The notes: a model not told the origin generated them from the letters alone. A DNA stretch of 64,000 bases from Acheta domesticus (GCA_031308135.1 JAHLJT010003656.1:53700827-53764826), one strand, 5' to 3'; positions 20,835-32,485 are shown, counted from the first letter of the stretch. Translations and numbers: made by a program.

Positions 20835-22250
20835 CTTTAATATAAAGTTAAAAGAACGAACTATGAAATCGTGACTCGGATGTCTTGTAAGGCGAAAGGA
20901 CACAAATAAAACGCTTAGAAAATATTTGAAAATAATTGCTCAGAAACACAATTCTATTTAAATGCAAAAAATCATAATATTTTTTAAAATTTTCAACTTA
21001 TTTAACAGTACAAAAATGATACACGACATTACATAAAATTTATATTTGTACTCAAACCTTGTTTTATTCGTCAATAATGAGATTCGTTTATGTTTATTAA
21101 AAAATAACAAAACTGTTTATGGAGTCAACGGTAATTCGACCCATTGCATCTCTCGTAATTGACACATTGATTTGTTTAGAGATGCTCCAGAATTTGGGAA
21201 GTTCGTTTGCCAATATCTCCTAGAGTAATTTTCACAGAATGCGGAAGAAAATGCACACCGGAAGTCACGTCATGAAAGTTGTCAAAACTTGTAAGAATAG
21301 CCATGAAAAAGGAGAAAACCTCGTAAAGTTAACAATCTGATGAGTTATTTCTTAAACTCTCCCAGTACAATTAAACTCGTGTCTAAACTCTTCCCACACA
21401 TCGGCTTCACACTTGCATCTTCCCAAATGCAGAGTGAGTTATCTACGCGCCAACTCTAACCGGACGTTTAACTCGTCTGTGTCATAAATCTGTTTGTATG
21501 GTTAAGATACTCGTAAATTAAGGAGAGAATAAATGAACGATAGTTTCCCCCGTAAATAACATACCCGATTCAAATTAGTGTAGGTAACAATTCCTTCAGG
21601 ACGTATTGTGATTCGAAATACGCGAATAAAATTATGTGAATACAGGTAAAATGTGACAGGAAGAAACCATATTTAATTCCTAAAAGATGTAACGTAAATC
21701 GTAAGCAACTATTTCCTTTACTTCAGTATATACCCGATCTTTGTAAGTTGTAACGAGAGTTCTCAGTGAACCAAAAAAGATCCGAATCTACAATCTTTTT
21801 ATATACAATCCACAACATCTGTTTTTTGTTGTCTGACACAACACGGTATATTTTTAAAACAAGTAACTACATCACTGCAGAACTTTGATTTCCGTAAATT
21901 AGTCAGGTAAGTAATACAATAATAAACGCGAGGTGAATGGTAAATTTCGATGTTAGCTATTTTTACTAAATTGAATGATCACAAATTATTACCAAATTTA
22001 AAAATTATTATTTCATAAATCTTGGAAACTACTTATTTCGACGACCAACATTTCAGAAAAGGACATGTTTTAAAACCGAAACCAGATATTTCTAATACAC
22101 TTGACCATCTCTAGAGAGTCTGAAGCCAGATAAGCCCAATATTGACAATTCAATTTCCAGACAAAAATTGTCACAAAAATGACGTACGGAGTTAAGTCAG
22201 TCGTCTGTAAATACTGTGCTACCTCACGACAGCCAATCGACCTCTTATAT
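20835..22250. other. AT-rich DNA without recognisable feature
   Basis: About 1.4 kb of AT-rich sequence with stops in all frames. No element copy, hairpin of note or ORF above background was found. Confidence 0.5.
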
Positions 22251-22259
22251 CATCATTGG

Positions 22260-22930
22260 CCCCCATTTAAACCGCCCCGCGCCGCTGGGGAGGTGCTTCA
22301 GAGCGACGCGGCGTCCGCCGAAGGGCGCCGCCCGGCAGGCGCTCATCGCCGCGGCGCCTGCGAGGGCCGGGGAGGGCGGGCGGATGGTGGCCGAGGGGCG
22401 AGCGGGGGGCAAGTGGGTGGGCGGTGGCTGGCGGGCGGGCAAGGGGTGGATAAGAGGCGAGATAGGGCGGGCAGGGGGCAGGAGAGGGCGGACGAGAGAT
22501 GGCGAGGACGGGGGTGGGCGAGGGTGGGTGAGGGTGGGCGAGAGCGGGCGAGAGAGGAAAGGAAGGCGGACGGGGGGGAAGCGAGGGGCGGTGAGGGCGG
22601 GTAAGTGCAGCGGCGAGGGCGGGCGGGCGGGGGGCGGGGCGGCGCCGCCGAGTACCATCCATCACGGGCGGGCGCGGAGGCGGCACCCGTGTACCCGCGC
22701 GCGGCCTCGATCAATCACTCGCGGAGCCGGTGGTCGCGTCTCGATGAAGACCTCACAGCGCCCCGCTCGTTAGCGGCCCCGCCCCCGCGACGCCCCCGCG
22801 ACGCCCTCGGCGCCGGCCCAGACGCCCTCGCGACAAGCCGTCCCTCCAACGCTTTTGCGCAGGGCTCCGGTCCAAGGCCAGACTGCACACTGCCAGACAA
22901 CAGCACTGCAACGCTCGGGGTGTGCTCCAC
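22260..22930. other. Long GC-rich island, purine-rich centre
   Basis: A 670-bp island. The middle (22370-22640) is purine-rich with degenerate GGGCGGGCG, GGGTGGGCGAG and GGGCGAGAG units, so all six frames stay open for long stretches. Its right part is less repetitive, with CGATCAATCACTCGCGG (22707-22723). No gene assignable. Confidence 0.6.
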
Positions 22931-22989
22931 CATAGGCGTAGAAATTGGTGAAGGGTACAATGATTTCATCATTGGAAGTATGTGAGATG

Positions 22990-23755
22990 GTCTCATACTA
23001 TACATTTTATTAAAGCGAAGACTGCAGAAAACAGTCTGTTCTCCTATATATATCTAGACGCCAAATGTTTTCAATAAAGGTGATCGTAATGCCACCGAAT
23101 ACGCTTTCTGCTTCAATAAACGTTTTATCACATCATATATTTTTAATATATCGCTTTGTTTTGAACGACCCACATGCTAGTATTTCGACCGAGCAATACA
23201 TCCAGACGTACGAGAGTATATGTTTGGTGACGAATATGCAACGTATTCTCCCGTACAATATGAACACTGATTGATTCAAAGAAGCAAACCGAAATCAAAA
23301 AGAACTGTGTATTCGAAGTAAAAAATCCTAAATCCAAACTTATGGAGTTAGTCATTTACCCTTCTATGAACTGCATAACAATTTGTCACTAACACTTCTT
23401 CTAGAAGTCATAACTTAGAAAAGAACTTTTAAAAAAGTTATTGAAGGTTTCCCACAAATCGTTGAACTAATCGTCTGAAAATTAAGTGTCTAATATACAT
23501 GTCACGAAAAACCTCTTCTTAAAAAAGCATAAATCCGCAAAAAGGTAGTTTTTTCCGATTCACGAGAATCAGCATTCTTTCATAAGGCTGGCAGTAAATC
23601 CGCCTGCAGCTGTTGTTGAGGCTACTGGAGATATTGGGCTACCGTTCCCTCTCCAGCTTCTAATTTACGCACTCGCTATGGAACAATAAATGCACGGCTT
23701 CCAAAAGTTATGTAAGAAGTGGCATGTTTTAAAGGCGTGAGGTCAACTCCCTTTC
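22990..23755. other. AT-rich spacer
   Basis: AT-rich DNA with short chance ORFs only (23065-23274, 23143-23355). No repeat copy recognised. Confidence 0.45.
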
Positions 23756-23764
23756 CATTCGTTG

Positions 23765-23971
23765 GGTGAAATCCCAAGAACAAGTCTACCAACACACCTG
23801 GCGCGTGCTCCCGCTCTGGAAGAAGGGGTCAGAGGTCCCTGGGCGACCACGCCGCTTCGCTCAACGACTGCTCCACCGCCACAGCCTCCACCTCCACCTT
23901 TTGGCCACCGTGACACCTCCGCCTTCACCATCGCCTCCAGCACTACTGTCGCCACCGCCGCCGCCACCGCC

Positions 23972-24009
<38 letters not shown>

Positions 24010-24130
24010 CACCGCCGCCAATGCTGCTAGGGCTCCCGCCCCCGCATTCTCGGCCATTTTGACACCTTCATCACCACGTCCTTTGCCACTCGCCACTTCG
24101 CAGAGACTCCAGTGGGGCTCCACTGCCATT
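23765..24130. repeat. GC-rich island with CCGCCA/CCGCCG repeat
   Basis: CCTCCACCTCCACC and a (CCGCCA/CCGCCG)n core at 23950-24020 resemble the hexamer minisatellite at 5456-5935. Plus frames give Ala/Thr or Pro runs; the minus frame gives an Ala/Val run within 23743-24237. The repeat explains these frames. Confidence 0.65.
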
Positions 24131-24134
24131 ATGT

Positions 24135-24775
24135 AGAAATCTTTGACATTTCGTGTAATAATAACTCTTTGAAACTTTGTGTGATAATTAAAGATTATGA
24201 GCAGAGAAAAAAATATACATACAAACATCTGCAGCACTACAAAACGTGACTCTCGTTACAATTTTTGTAGTTGAGTGTGATCACTAGTTTATTTGTATAC
24301 GTATTTCATCGTCTTTGTAAAAGTATAACGAAATAGGTTAATTTTCGATACGTACACACTGTAAACGTGCGATTTGAAAGGCAGAAATACTTTTGTCCTT
24401 GACTAACTTCCATCGCTTCGTTATCCCTTCACAATGTTCCTTTCCAGCCAAACTATAAAGGCTGTAATCCGTTTCGTCAGGGAATTAACATTTGTACTAT
24501 TTAAGACTTTTTGAGCATGATAATTTAAATTCAACGATAAAACTTCAAAATAACGTAAATATTAGAGGTGAAATGAACAAATAGATTTAGAACAATCAAT
24601 TTCTTATTCATTTAATTCCAAATCGAATAAAAAAATATAACTAACTTATATTTTCATTCTGTTCATGTTTTATTCGTTTAGAATTGTTCTGATTATTGTA
24701 TGCTACAATGAAAAATTTAAAACCAAAAAAGCTTTCGACACGTTCGAAAACGTTGCCCTGAGACCAAAGCATTCC
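24135..24775. other. AT-rich spacer
   Basis: AT-rich DNA. No ORF or repeat recognised before the CATC-rich tract begins. Confidence 0.45.
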
Positions 24776-24779
24776 ATTA

Positions 24780-25385
24780 TCTGTCTCATCCCTCACGCTT
24801 CCCGTTGCACAACACACCACATTTCGTTATCGCCGCAATATCTCACCGGCACATCACTTCATCCATTCACCGCCTCGTCGACACGTGACTTCGCCTTTCC
24901 ATCGCCTCATCTCCCTATGACTGCATCACATCATCCCATCGCCTCAAAATCTATCCCCTCACTATCAGCACATCGCCCCGTTAGATACTGGCAACATTAC
25001 TTATTCGCCCCATCACCTCATCGCCCTTTCACCACTCCACCTCTTCCCACTGTCACGTCATTGCCTCATCACGCCATCGCCACATTCCAACATTTCCTGT
25101 CACACCATCGTCCCATCACATGATAGCATTATCAACTCATCGACCTATCACATCCCATTCCCTCATCGTCCTTCAACCTCAAAACCTCATCATATCTTCG
25201 CTGTATCATATTGCCCCAACACGCCATCGCCCCATTCCACCATTTCCCGATTAGGACATCGCTCCATCGCATCGTCACGTTATCGACTCAACAATTCATC
25301 CCCCGTAAACTCATCGCATCAATATCATCGCCTCGTAAACTCATCATCCCATCCACTCGAGTTGTTGCCGCATCGCCTCCTTTCC
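24780..25385. repeat. Degenerate CATCNCC/CATCGCC repeat tract
   Basis: A 600-bp stretch of diverged CATCGCCCCATCACCTCATC-type heptamer or dodecamer repeats. It holds open the plus frames 24665-25123 and 25211-25528 (Ser/His/Pro-rich). No stable period is visible any more, which suggests an old minisatellite. It leads directly into a compact GC island. Confidence 0.6.
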
Positions 25386-25389
25386 CCAA

Positions 25390-25720
25390 AGCCCCAGTGT
25401 GTCGTTCCTTCCCCGTCCGGCGCGGGGCGGCGAGTGCGTGGGGCGTCGCGTCGCGTCGCGCCGCGTCGCCGCGCCGTGGCCCACGCCCGCCCCACCCCGC
25501 GGCCCCGCGCGCGCCCGCGTATAAATAAGCATTAGGCGCGCAAGACGAAGGGCCCCGGCCGCTGCCTTTGACATCTTATTAAAAAATGAAAATGAAGAGG
25601 CGCGCGGGCGAGGCTGCACGCGCGACGCCGCCCCGCCCCCGCGCCGCCCCCGCCCTCACACTGGGCCCCCGCTCAGGCCGGACGCCTCTCGTTCCTCAAG
25701 GCACGAAAGGAGAAGCAAGC
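25390..25720. other. GC-rich CpG island with an embedded TATA-like motif
   Basis: An island with GTCGCGTCGCGTCGCGCCGC tandem pentamers (about 25444-25465) and a striking TATAAATAAGCATTAGG core (25521-25537) in nearly pure G+C. The core could be a TATA box or a homeodomain-type site; no initiator or downstream ORF confirms a promoter. Confidence 0.5.
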
Positions 25721-25724
25721 ACAT

Positions 25725-26385
25725 TTTGGCAAATAATAAAGAACACTAATTGGAGAAGAATATATACTATATATATATATTGTTTTTTAAATAGAACTAT
25801 ACCTATTTAGTTAATCTATCTTGACGAGCGTAAAAAGACGAATCCAATGATATACATATTGTTGTATGTTAGATAATAACGAAAATGCATTGCAATAACT
25901 TCAACCGTTGAAAAACTGCAGGAGGTACTAAAGTAACTTGACTCGCCCTCTATGTGTGTGTATTTATTATGTATACATACAACTCGAGAATGTACAAATC
26001 ATTTTGATGGATTGATGCTTATGATGCAGTGGAATAACTGACGATGGAGGAATGAGTGAATGAAAAGCAGGACAAACGAGAGATACCTGAGAAAAGCTGT
26101 CACGAATCCGCATCGCTCGTTTCGATTTCCACACGAAATTATTTCTTCATTCTTAATTCCGTTCACATCTTACACAGCTAATTACAATATCCTCAATCAC
26201 AGTATGTCCCCATTCCATATCAAATATATTTTAATGTACACTGGCTCTCAAATTGGATTACGTTAATGAATTAACGAAATGGAGCAATTGTAGATTGCAA
26301 GTAGTAGAGAAAGCGGGACAATTCTTGAGGGCGCCTGTCGTGATCCGCTTTGTCCACACCTGGATCAACCCGGATTTGAACCTCA
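25725..26385. other. AT-rich DNA with a possible tRNA-like relic
   Basis: AT-rich. Near 26365-26378 the minus strand reads GGTTCAAATCC, a good B-box, next to a GC-richer stretch. No matching A-box was found, so I do not call a SINE or tRNA. Confidence 0.3.
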
Positions 26386-26389
26386 GCCC

Positions 26390-26660
26390 CCGGAGCAGGA
26401 CTTCGTTTGGACCCACTGCGCTCACCCACTTCCGCTCGCCTCGCCCCGCCTCACCTCGCCTCGCCTCGCGTGCTGTCCGCCGCCGCCGCCGCCGCCGCGC
26501 TCGAATCCTCTTCTCCAGCGCCGCCCAGCGATTAAGGCGCTTATCCAAACAGCCGCCCGCCCAGTGCCCATGTGCTCGTGCCCATGCCCCCCTCCGCCTC
26601 CGCCCCGCCCCCGCCTCGCCCCCGTCCCCGACGACTGTCGAAGACCAGCGATGAAAAAAC
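26390..26660. other. GC-rich island with GCCTC and GCCGCC repeats
   Basis: Tandem CTCGCCTCGCC pentamer-like units (26436-26470), then a GCC run, then GCGATTAAGGCGCTTATCC (26528-26546), an AT core in GC-rich DNA. Open frames on both strands are low-complexity. Confidence 0.55.
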
Positions 26661-26664
26661 CGAA

Positions 26665-27830
26665 TACGAACTACGGCCCTATGAATCACTGGGAGGAGGA
26701 AATCCTTCTTAGAATGAAGTCTGGTACCAAGTTTTAGAATCATGACGCTCATCAAACAATTAAATAAAAAAAGAACTGAAAATCACGTTTCCGCCTTCAT
26801 AAAATTTGCCTTTCCACACTAAGCTGTCTTCGGCAACAGCGCTTTGTCAACTTAGCACGGAAGCAGTTTGCGAATATCACGTTTAAATAATAGTTTCTGT
26901 GTAGTGCATCAAGTTTCTCTGCAAGTATTCCTACAAGCTATTAACACCTAATAATATTTAATAAAAAGTTGCAATGCCTAACGTTTCTTTCATATCGATT
27001 CATTTTTCCCGTCCATTACTTTATTTTCGATAACTCGGTAATGGAATAAATCTTGAACGGTGAGACAATAATAATTTTGAAGTACTTTTATAATCTTTAG
27101 AAAATATTTTCAACGTATGTTTTTTGATACAAAGTATCTGTTCTATAGCAGATCCGAAACAAAACCACATAAGATAATGAAAAAAATTATATTAGGTTAT
27201 GAGACTTAACGACAGAATATTCATTTCTCTAATTACATACATGCTCTTTTATGAATATATAAACTGATGTTTCATCAACTTGCGATAACAAAATTCTTTG
27301 AAAAAATCATAAACTCCAAAGATAACTGAAAAAGCAAACTTTCATCACAGGTGTTATTTGAAAATTATCATAAAACTATGTACATATCATCATAATAGCA
27401 TGTAAAATCGACTTAATTTGTATTAATACACGCAAGAGGGTTCATTATATTCTTCATATTGGCTCTTCAACACTCATAATACGACTAATATGAGTTAATT
27501 ATCTTAAAATTGCCTTCACAAGCAATTTTAAGTGCACAAGAAATTTCACTTCTTTCGAAACAATTAATGTTTCAAAGAAGTGAGTGCTCAACGTGTCATT
27601 CAGATTCATTATCATCATGGCCCATTGTTTAAGCTTCCATGCGTTGCTTACTTTACTCAGTACGTGATTATCTAAAACGTGTTAGTTTAACTGAGCCGCT
27701 TCAGTATCAGGTGGCAACATCTCGAGGTGGCTAATTTGTTAGCTATAATGCCAACACCATTATTGTTATTGTAAATTCCACAACGGCTGACGGCTCGCTT
27801 CGCTACCCATTTAGGTAACAAAGCATGAGT
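26665..27830. other. AT-rich DNA with two small hairpins
   Basis: AT-rich non-coding sequence. An 8-bp hairpin AAAATTGC...GCAATTTT lies at about 27507-27530. An imperfect one, CACTTCTTTCGAAAC (27547-27561) with GTTTCAAAGAAGTG (27569-27582), follows. No ORF of note. Confidence 0.45.
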
Positions 27831-27835
27831 TCAAC

Positions 27836-28186
27836 GTGTCCATTACGTTGCTTATTGTGGTCGTTTTGCAGGCTGAGCTAGACGTGTGTGACGTAAGGTA
27901 CAACGCGAGTCGGGTCCTCTCCTTGGCAGATCACAGTGGAGACGTGAACGAACAAAAGCGACGCTACAGACGCTACATGAAAGATTATGCTCTCCAACAG
28001 CATCGGACGTATGAAAGGGAAGGTCAATATTTACAAAGAAAATCTATCCATACTAAACGTCTCTTTCTAGACCGTTTAGTAGAAAATTGTTTCATGAAAA
28101 TAAAAATATATTTTTCAAAAACAATGTGGGCAGTGGTTGAATATATCTGTACGCACAATGATGATATTGTATTTGTTCTTCCTTAG
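27836..28186 (+). CDS. Candidate exon or small ORF, unknown
   Basis: An open frame of 116 codons whose middle (27871-28050) has balanced GC in AT-rich surroundings. It would encode a hydrophilic, Arg/Tyr/Gln-rich probably helical segment (KRRYRRYMKDYALQQH). A good splice acceptor, CGTTTTGCAG, ends at 27870, so an exon starting at 27871 is at least as plausible as the ATG at 27836. No family is recognised. The 3' part becomes AT-rich and less convincing before the stop at 28186. It could be a chance ORF. Confidence 0.25.
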   Translation: MSITLLIVVVLQAELDVCDVRYNASRVLSLADHSGDVNEQKRRYRRYMKDYALQQHRTYEREGQYLQRKSIHTKRLFLDRLVENCFMKIKIYFSKTMWAVVEYICTHNDDIVFVLP

Positions 28187-28189
28187 TAT

Positions 28190-29030
28190 CCCGTTCATGA
28201 AAACTGTAATTCGGACTACAGAAATTAATATTAGGGGTAAAAGATTAACTCAAATTTATGATTTGTTAGTCAATCACTTAACCGAAATTATATGCGTTTT
28301 TAACTTCGTGCATGTTAAAATTAAAGAAGATGAAAACATTATGAATCGTATGACGAAAGTGTTATAAAATATACTAAACTGAAATTCGACAAGAGTTGAC
28401 AAAACTTTCAGTTTTTTATTCTGTATTTTTGACAAAATTCAGAGAGGAATGCCTTATCGTGTCCTTGCTAAGTGATAAAAGGCAGAATCTCACGAAACAT
28501 TTTATCAACCGTTAGCTACTTGGTATTCACTATTTATTAAACATAGGCGTGCAATTTGAAGTGGCTTCTACATAACGCTCGTGTGCCTCCTACACGATTT
28601 TCAAGAAAACCTTAGATAATCAAACTCGATTACGCCCTCCACTACCACTGAAAATAAAAATATCCCATCTTAAATTCAAATTGGTAATTTGAAGTCATCT
28701 CAACTTCACTCACTAGAACGCAATGGCTAGACCATTCCAATCTGATATTGCAATCTACAGCAAGAAATTGCAATCTGACAACTTACAATTAAATTAAATT
28801 TGTTGTATTGCCATCATTACTCAAAAATTGTCAGTTCACAAAATAATGCGTTTAAATTTACATTTACTTCACTTAGAAATTATTTGAAATAATCACATAT
28901 CCATATTCTCATTCCTTCATTTCAAATTTAACATTCATCCACTTCATAATAAAATATATTTCACCGAAAATCACAAAGAAAATACTTTTTCGAGTTATCG
29001 ACGACACTGCATTCAATGGACAAAGCAGAA
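28190..29030. other. AT-rich spacer
   Basis: AT-rich DNA with CAATCTGATATTGCAATCTA-type short direct repeats around 28738-28790 but no recognisable element or gene. Confidence 0.45.
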
Positions 29031-29039
29031 CAACTGCAA

Positions 29040-29510
29040 TCTCTCAAGCACTCGCCTGCAACGCCGCCTGCCGCAGGAAGCGGCGAGTGCGCGGTAGGGC
29101 AAGGGCGAGCGGAAGGCGCGGGTGAGCGGTGAGCGGTGAGTCGCCTCGCCGCCGCCCGTCGCTTGTAAATGAGGGGGCGGTTGCTCGCGTCGCGCCCAAC
29201 CCGCGCCGGCCACGAATAATGCTCGTCCGCTCACCCACGCCCGCCCCCCGCCCGCCCGGCCTGGCCGCCCGCTGTCACCCGCGTTATTAATGGTGCGACG
29301 CCGGCAGCACTGCTCCCACTGTCGCGACCGCCCGCGTGATTAATTCTCCGCTCCGTCTTATTATTGGATTTGTGGGGAAAAACACCGCGCGAAGCAGCCA
29401 GGGCGGGGGCGGGGGCAGGGGAGGGGAGGGCAATGAGGAGAGGACGCTGAGGACACGGCTCCTTTGTGGAAAAGTGCGCTTTGAAACTCAGGTTCAAACC
29501 GCACTTTGTC
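29040..29510. promoter_or_regulatory. GC-rich island with homeodomain-like cores (candidate regulatory)
   Basis: A CpG-rich island with little tandem repetition except GGTGAGCGGTGAGCGGTGAG (29121-29140). Isolated AT cores stand out: GTTATTAATGG (29283-29293), TGATTAAT (29337-29344, the form bound by Exd/Pbx-Hox pairs in characterised systems) and TTATTATTGG (29359-29368). Function is inferred from motif shape only. Confidence 0.35.
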
Positions 29511-29514
29511 ACAG

Positions 29515-30635
29515 TGTTTGGGAGGCCCTGTATTTCCCTACAATAGAAAAATAATGTTGATCGTAAATTTCATGTACAAAATTAACATATTTTATAATAC
29601 TGTTTTTAATGTAATACGACGTAAAATCTCTGTTCGAATTGAGTTCGTTTTGCCAAATCTATAACAGTTCAACGTCTTTTTACTTGATCTTGTTCGACAG
29701 CGTCTTATTCCAGATACGTTTTGGGGAGATGTTCTAAAATGTGTTTACCTCGTTGCGGAAGTAGAATGTAGCGAATAAGGAAGGCTTCCGTGGAAGTGAA
29801 GGTAGCGGTTCGATATTGATGAAAATGAAATTGAGATACTGAAGGAATAGGCTAGTTTCAGGTATTGGTAGGCAAGTTTCCTCATCCTTACAAAGCAAGA
29901 GGGGGTTTTGTGTTTGTGTACCTCCTTCTCTAAAAGAAACAACAGAAACTTGACAGAAATCTTTCAATGAGTTATCAGATAAAAATGTTCCTAAAAGCGA
30001 TGGAGATTGAAGTATTGAAAATAAATTACGTATGTAATCCGTACTAACACTATAGCCTTTTTGTAGAGTAAAGGTGTCATATTTAAGGAAAATTAATATC
30101 ATAAAGAAAGGAACAACTAAATATGCACATCAGAGAAATTATGTTAACAGAAGTAGAAGATACTTTCAAAACTTCCTAAAGAAGAGGAAAAAAATTGCAA
30201 AGAATGTTGATTAAAGGAAAGCTCATACACTAGAGAGAACAAAGAGTGTGACACTTAAATGCAGATTGGAGAAGAGGACATTACAACCACAGAAAGGGTC
30301 ACAAAAGTATTATAAAGCCCAATAATGAAGGAAGAACTGCAAATAATCAAGCATTCGTCAGGTGACAAGCAGGATAGCTGCGTTTTGCCCTGCGCCTCGC
30401 ACGAAATGAAGTTCTCGTTCGCTTCATTCGCTCAAAATATCAAAGCCTAATGTCGTTAGGAGTCATAATATTAACGTGAAAACGCACGCAAGTAGCGAAT
30501 AGGAATAACAAATAAAGTAACCTCAAGTAATATAACGTGTGTTACGACATAAAGCCATGTAACGTAATGTGACGTAAAGAAACGTAACTTAATGTAACGA
30601 AACCTGATATAACGTGAGAATTTAAGAATACCGCA
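29515..30635. other. AT-rich DNA with a 122-codon open frame and ACGTAA-type repeats
   Basis: The minus frame at 29734-30102 is long for AT-rich DNA but contains no motif I know; it may be chance or a decayed coding piece. At 30525-30615 a degenerate tandem of TAACGTAATGTGACGTAA-like units (about 10-11 bp) occurs. Otherwise nothing. Confidence 0.35.
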
Positions 30636-30639
30636 GAGG

Positions 30640-30830
30640 GCAATGGCCTCTTCAAATGCAAATGCGAAGTAGCTCAAATGGCGAATGGCTAAGCCGCAGA
30701 TAAACTCCGAGTTTTCGAAGCCGCAGCGCCTAATCGTAAGCGCACGTGGGCGACCGAGAGGGGGGGGGGGCGCAGCGGGTGGCGATGACAAGTGACTGCG
30801 CGCGCGCACAGCGAAGAGCTTAACGTTCTG
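30640..30830. promoter_or_regulatory. Small GC-rich island with NRF-1-like palindrome (variant)
   Basis: Contains a G12 run and then GCGCAGCGGGTGGCGATGAC followed by CTGCGCGCGCGCACAG. The same arrangement recurs in the island at 31480-31600. The palindrome TGCGCGCGCGCA (about 30797-30808) is close to, but not exactly, the NRF-1 consensus YGCGCAYGCGCR. Regulatory role inferred. Confidence 0.35.
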
Positions 30831-30834
30831 CACC

Positions 30835-31315
30835 AGAGCACTAGATACGCGCTTTACGTTTATTTAGAAAGGGATTCCTATCCATAGAAAGCTAGTTTCA
30901 GGATAAGGATTGTCTCGGTGTAACAATCTTCCAAGTAGGTTCTCCTTAAAGGCAGCTCTTCTGATTGAGTACAATCTTCCGAATAAGTGTTTATACCAGA
31001 AGAGGAAATATAACGAGACATTGCAGAGACGAATTTTTCTTTCAGATGAAGCTCAAACTTTTGTTGTGAGAACATTCAGAGATAAACTAAATGAAATAAT
31101 ATTTTACGTAACCATAATTGATTTCTTGAAACACACGGCGGGGCACGAAACGCAAGAGACACTTCTCTCTGAGACAAAAACTCTCTGGAGAGAGATTGTG
31201 AATAGAATGCTACTCCGGCATTTGTGTAGAAATTATCAGAAAAATGACTTGTCAGAGCAATCGGCTTTCAGCAGGAGCCACAAACTCATCAATGGTAAAC
31301 ACTTCAAGCAAATTT
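30835..31315. other. AT-rich DNA with open frame running into a SINE relic
   Basis: A 149-aa plus frame (30910-31359) covers this stretch and ends inside the tRNA-like relic at 31318-31385. No protein motif is recognisable, and its end within a repeat argues against an intact gene. Confidence 0.35.
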
Positions 31316-31317
31316 CT

Positions 31318-31385
31318 GGTACCTGGCCGATATCGAACCGCGAACCTCATAATCACTAGCCCACTCAAGCCATAAGACGCTGTTT
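31318..31385 (-). mobile_element. tRNA-like SINE relic
   Basis: On the minus strand the sequence reads TGGCTTGAGTGG (A-box-like), then about 25 bases later GGTTCGCGGTTCGATATC, containing B-box-like GGTTCGATATC. The spacing suits a Pol III internal promoter. No intact acceptor or anticodon stem is visible, and no tail or target-site duplication was found, so this is a decayed tRNA-derived element and not a tRNA gene. Confidence 0.5.
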
Positions 31386-31479
31386 TTACGGTCGCCGCTT
31401 CCGGAGTTGGGAGGTCAGCAGATTAGCTGCAGAGAAAAGCAGCTTCGCCATCACTTAAACTTTAACTCCTAAAGACATC

Positions 31480-31605
31480 CCCGCGCGTTTGGAGGCTGAT
31501 GAAATGGGAGGGTGGGAGGGAGGGGTGGGGGAAGGGCGGGGGCGGCGCAGCGGGAGGTGGCGACAAGCGTCTGCGCACGCGCAGATCGCCCCGACATTGC
31601 TGTTG
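31480..31605. promoter_or_regulatory. Small GC-rich island with an NRF-1-type palindrome
   Basis: After a G-rich tract, GGCGCAGCGGGAGGTGGCGA leads to TCTGCGCACGCGCAGA (31570-31585). Its core TGCGCACGCGCA fits the NRF-1/erect wing consensus YGCGCAYGCGCR. Such sites are typical of CpG-island promoters in animals. A 35-codon frame with ATG at 31640 (to 31747) lies 55 bp downstream, but nothing else supports transcription. Confidence 0.4.
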
Positions 31606-31749
31606 TGGGTGTAGGTTTTACGTTTCGTATTTTTGCATAATGGCTGCGCGAAATTACACGTCGCCCGTACAGGATGTGTCTGAAAGCGTGCGGCAGAGCT
31701 GTCAGACACGAGGCCACACGCCTACGTCGCCCGTTGACGAGATTTAGCT

Positions 31750-32190
31750 CGAGCACCTTGAGTAATATTGTTTGTGGCATCGAGCAGAATTAATATAATA
31801 AGACTACAACATCAACAATTCTTCTGGGGCAATAAAATACGTTCTTTTCTAAGTTACTGGGTCCCTAAACATCATATTAGTTCTATTTTACTCAAGACTG
31901 AAATTTGTAAGTAGTGCTTTCCAATTAGTTTAAAAGTTACACTAAAAAAATGACCAACTAATATCAACTAAAATTTCTTCACTTTGGTACGCAAAGGATG
32001 TTTGGATATTCACTGAACATTGTGAGAAAGGAAGGGATTTATTTTTATAATAGAATATCTTTGTTTGAAAGTTAAGCATGTTTTCTTCCAACAGTGAGTA
32101 ATATTGCAATCAGATGACATGAATAAGTCTAGCGAGTTCAGAATGAGCAAGAGGCAACAAGACTATTAGAACGCAACCCATGCAGCACCA
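31750..32190. other. AT-rich spacer
   Basis: AT-rich DNA with no ORF, repeat copy or hairpin noted. Confidence 0.45.
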
Positions 32191-32194
32191 GTGC

Positions 32195-32485
32195 CCGCTT
32201 CTTTAGACAGGCTGTGCGCCTATCCACACGTGCGCGACTCGGCGAGACGGTAATGGCATGTGAAATTCCGCAATTCCGCGAAGTTCTAGGCGTGGCGCGC
32301 TGGGTGGCGGCCGATCCAGGCTGCGCGACCCGAGAGCGACCCAGGCGGCGCGCCCTCGCCCGCCATCGCCCATTCCCGCCCTCCTCCCTTCGTCTTCCGC
32401 TTCGCACCGCTTCATGCCGCTTCGCCTGCACTTCTCCCCCGCTTCACTCCACTTCTTGTAACTTCACCTCGCTTTGTCCTGCTTC
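32195..32485. other. GC-rich island, left part
   Basis: Mostly unique GC-rich DNA containing GACGGTAATGGC (32245-32256), an AT core, then degenerating into CTTCGC-type repeats. Low-complexity frames continue from here through the minisatellite. Confidence 0.5.

Noticed and set aside
25521..25537. TATAAATA core as a definite promoter
   Set aside because: No initiator or downstream ORF; similar AT cores occur in many of the islands, so it is only listed as part of the island.
26365..26378. Minus-strand B-box GGTTCAAATCC as a SINE or tRNA
   Set aside because: No A-box at the proper distance and no second copy in the window.
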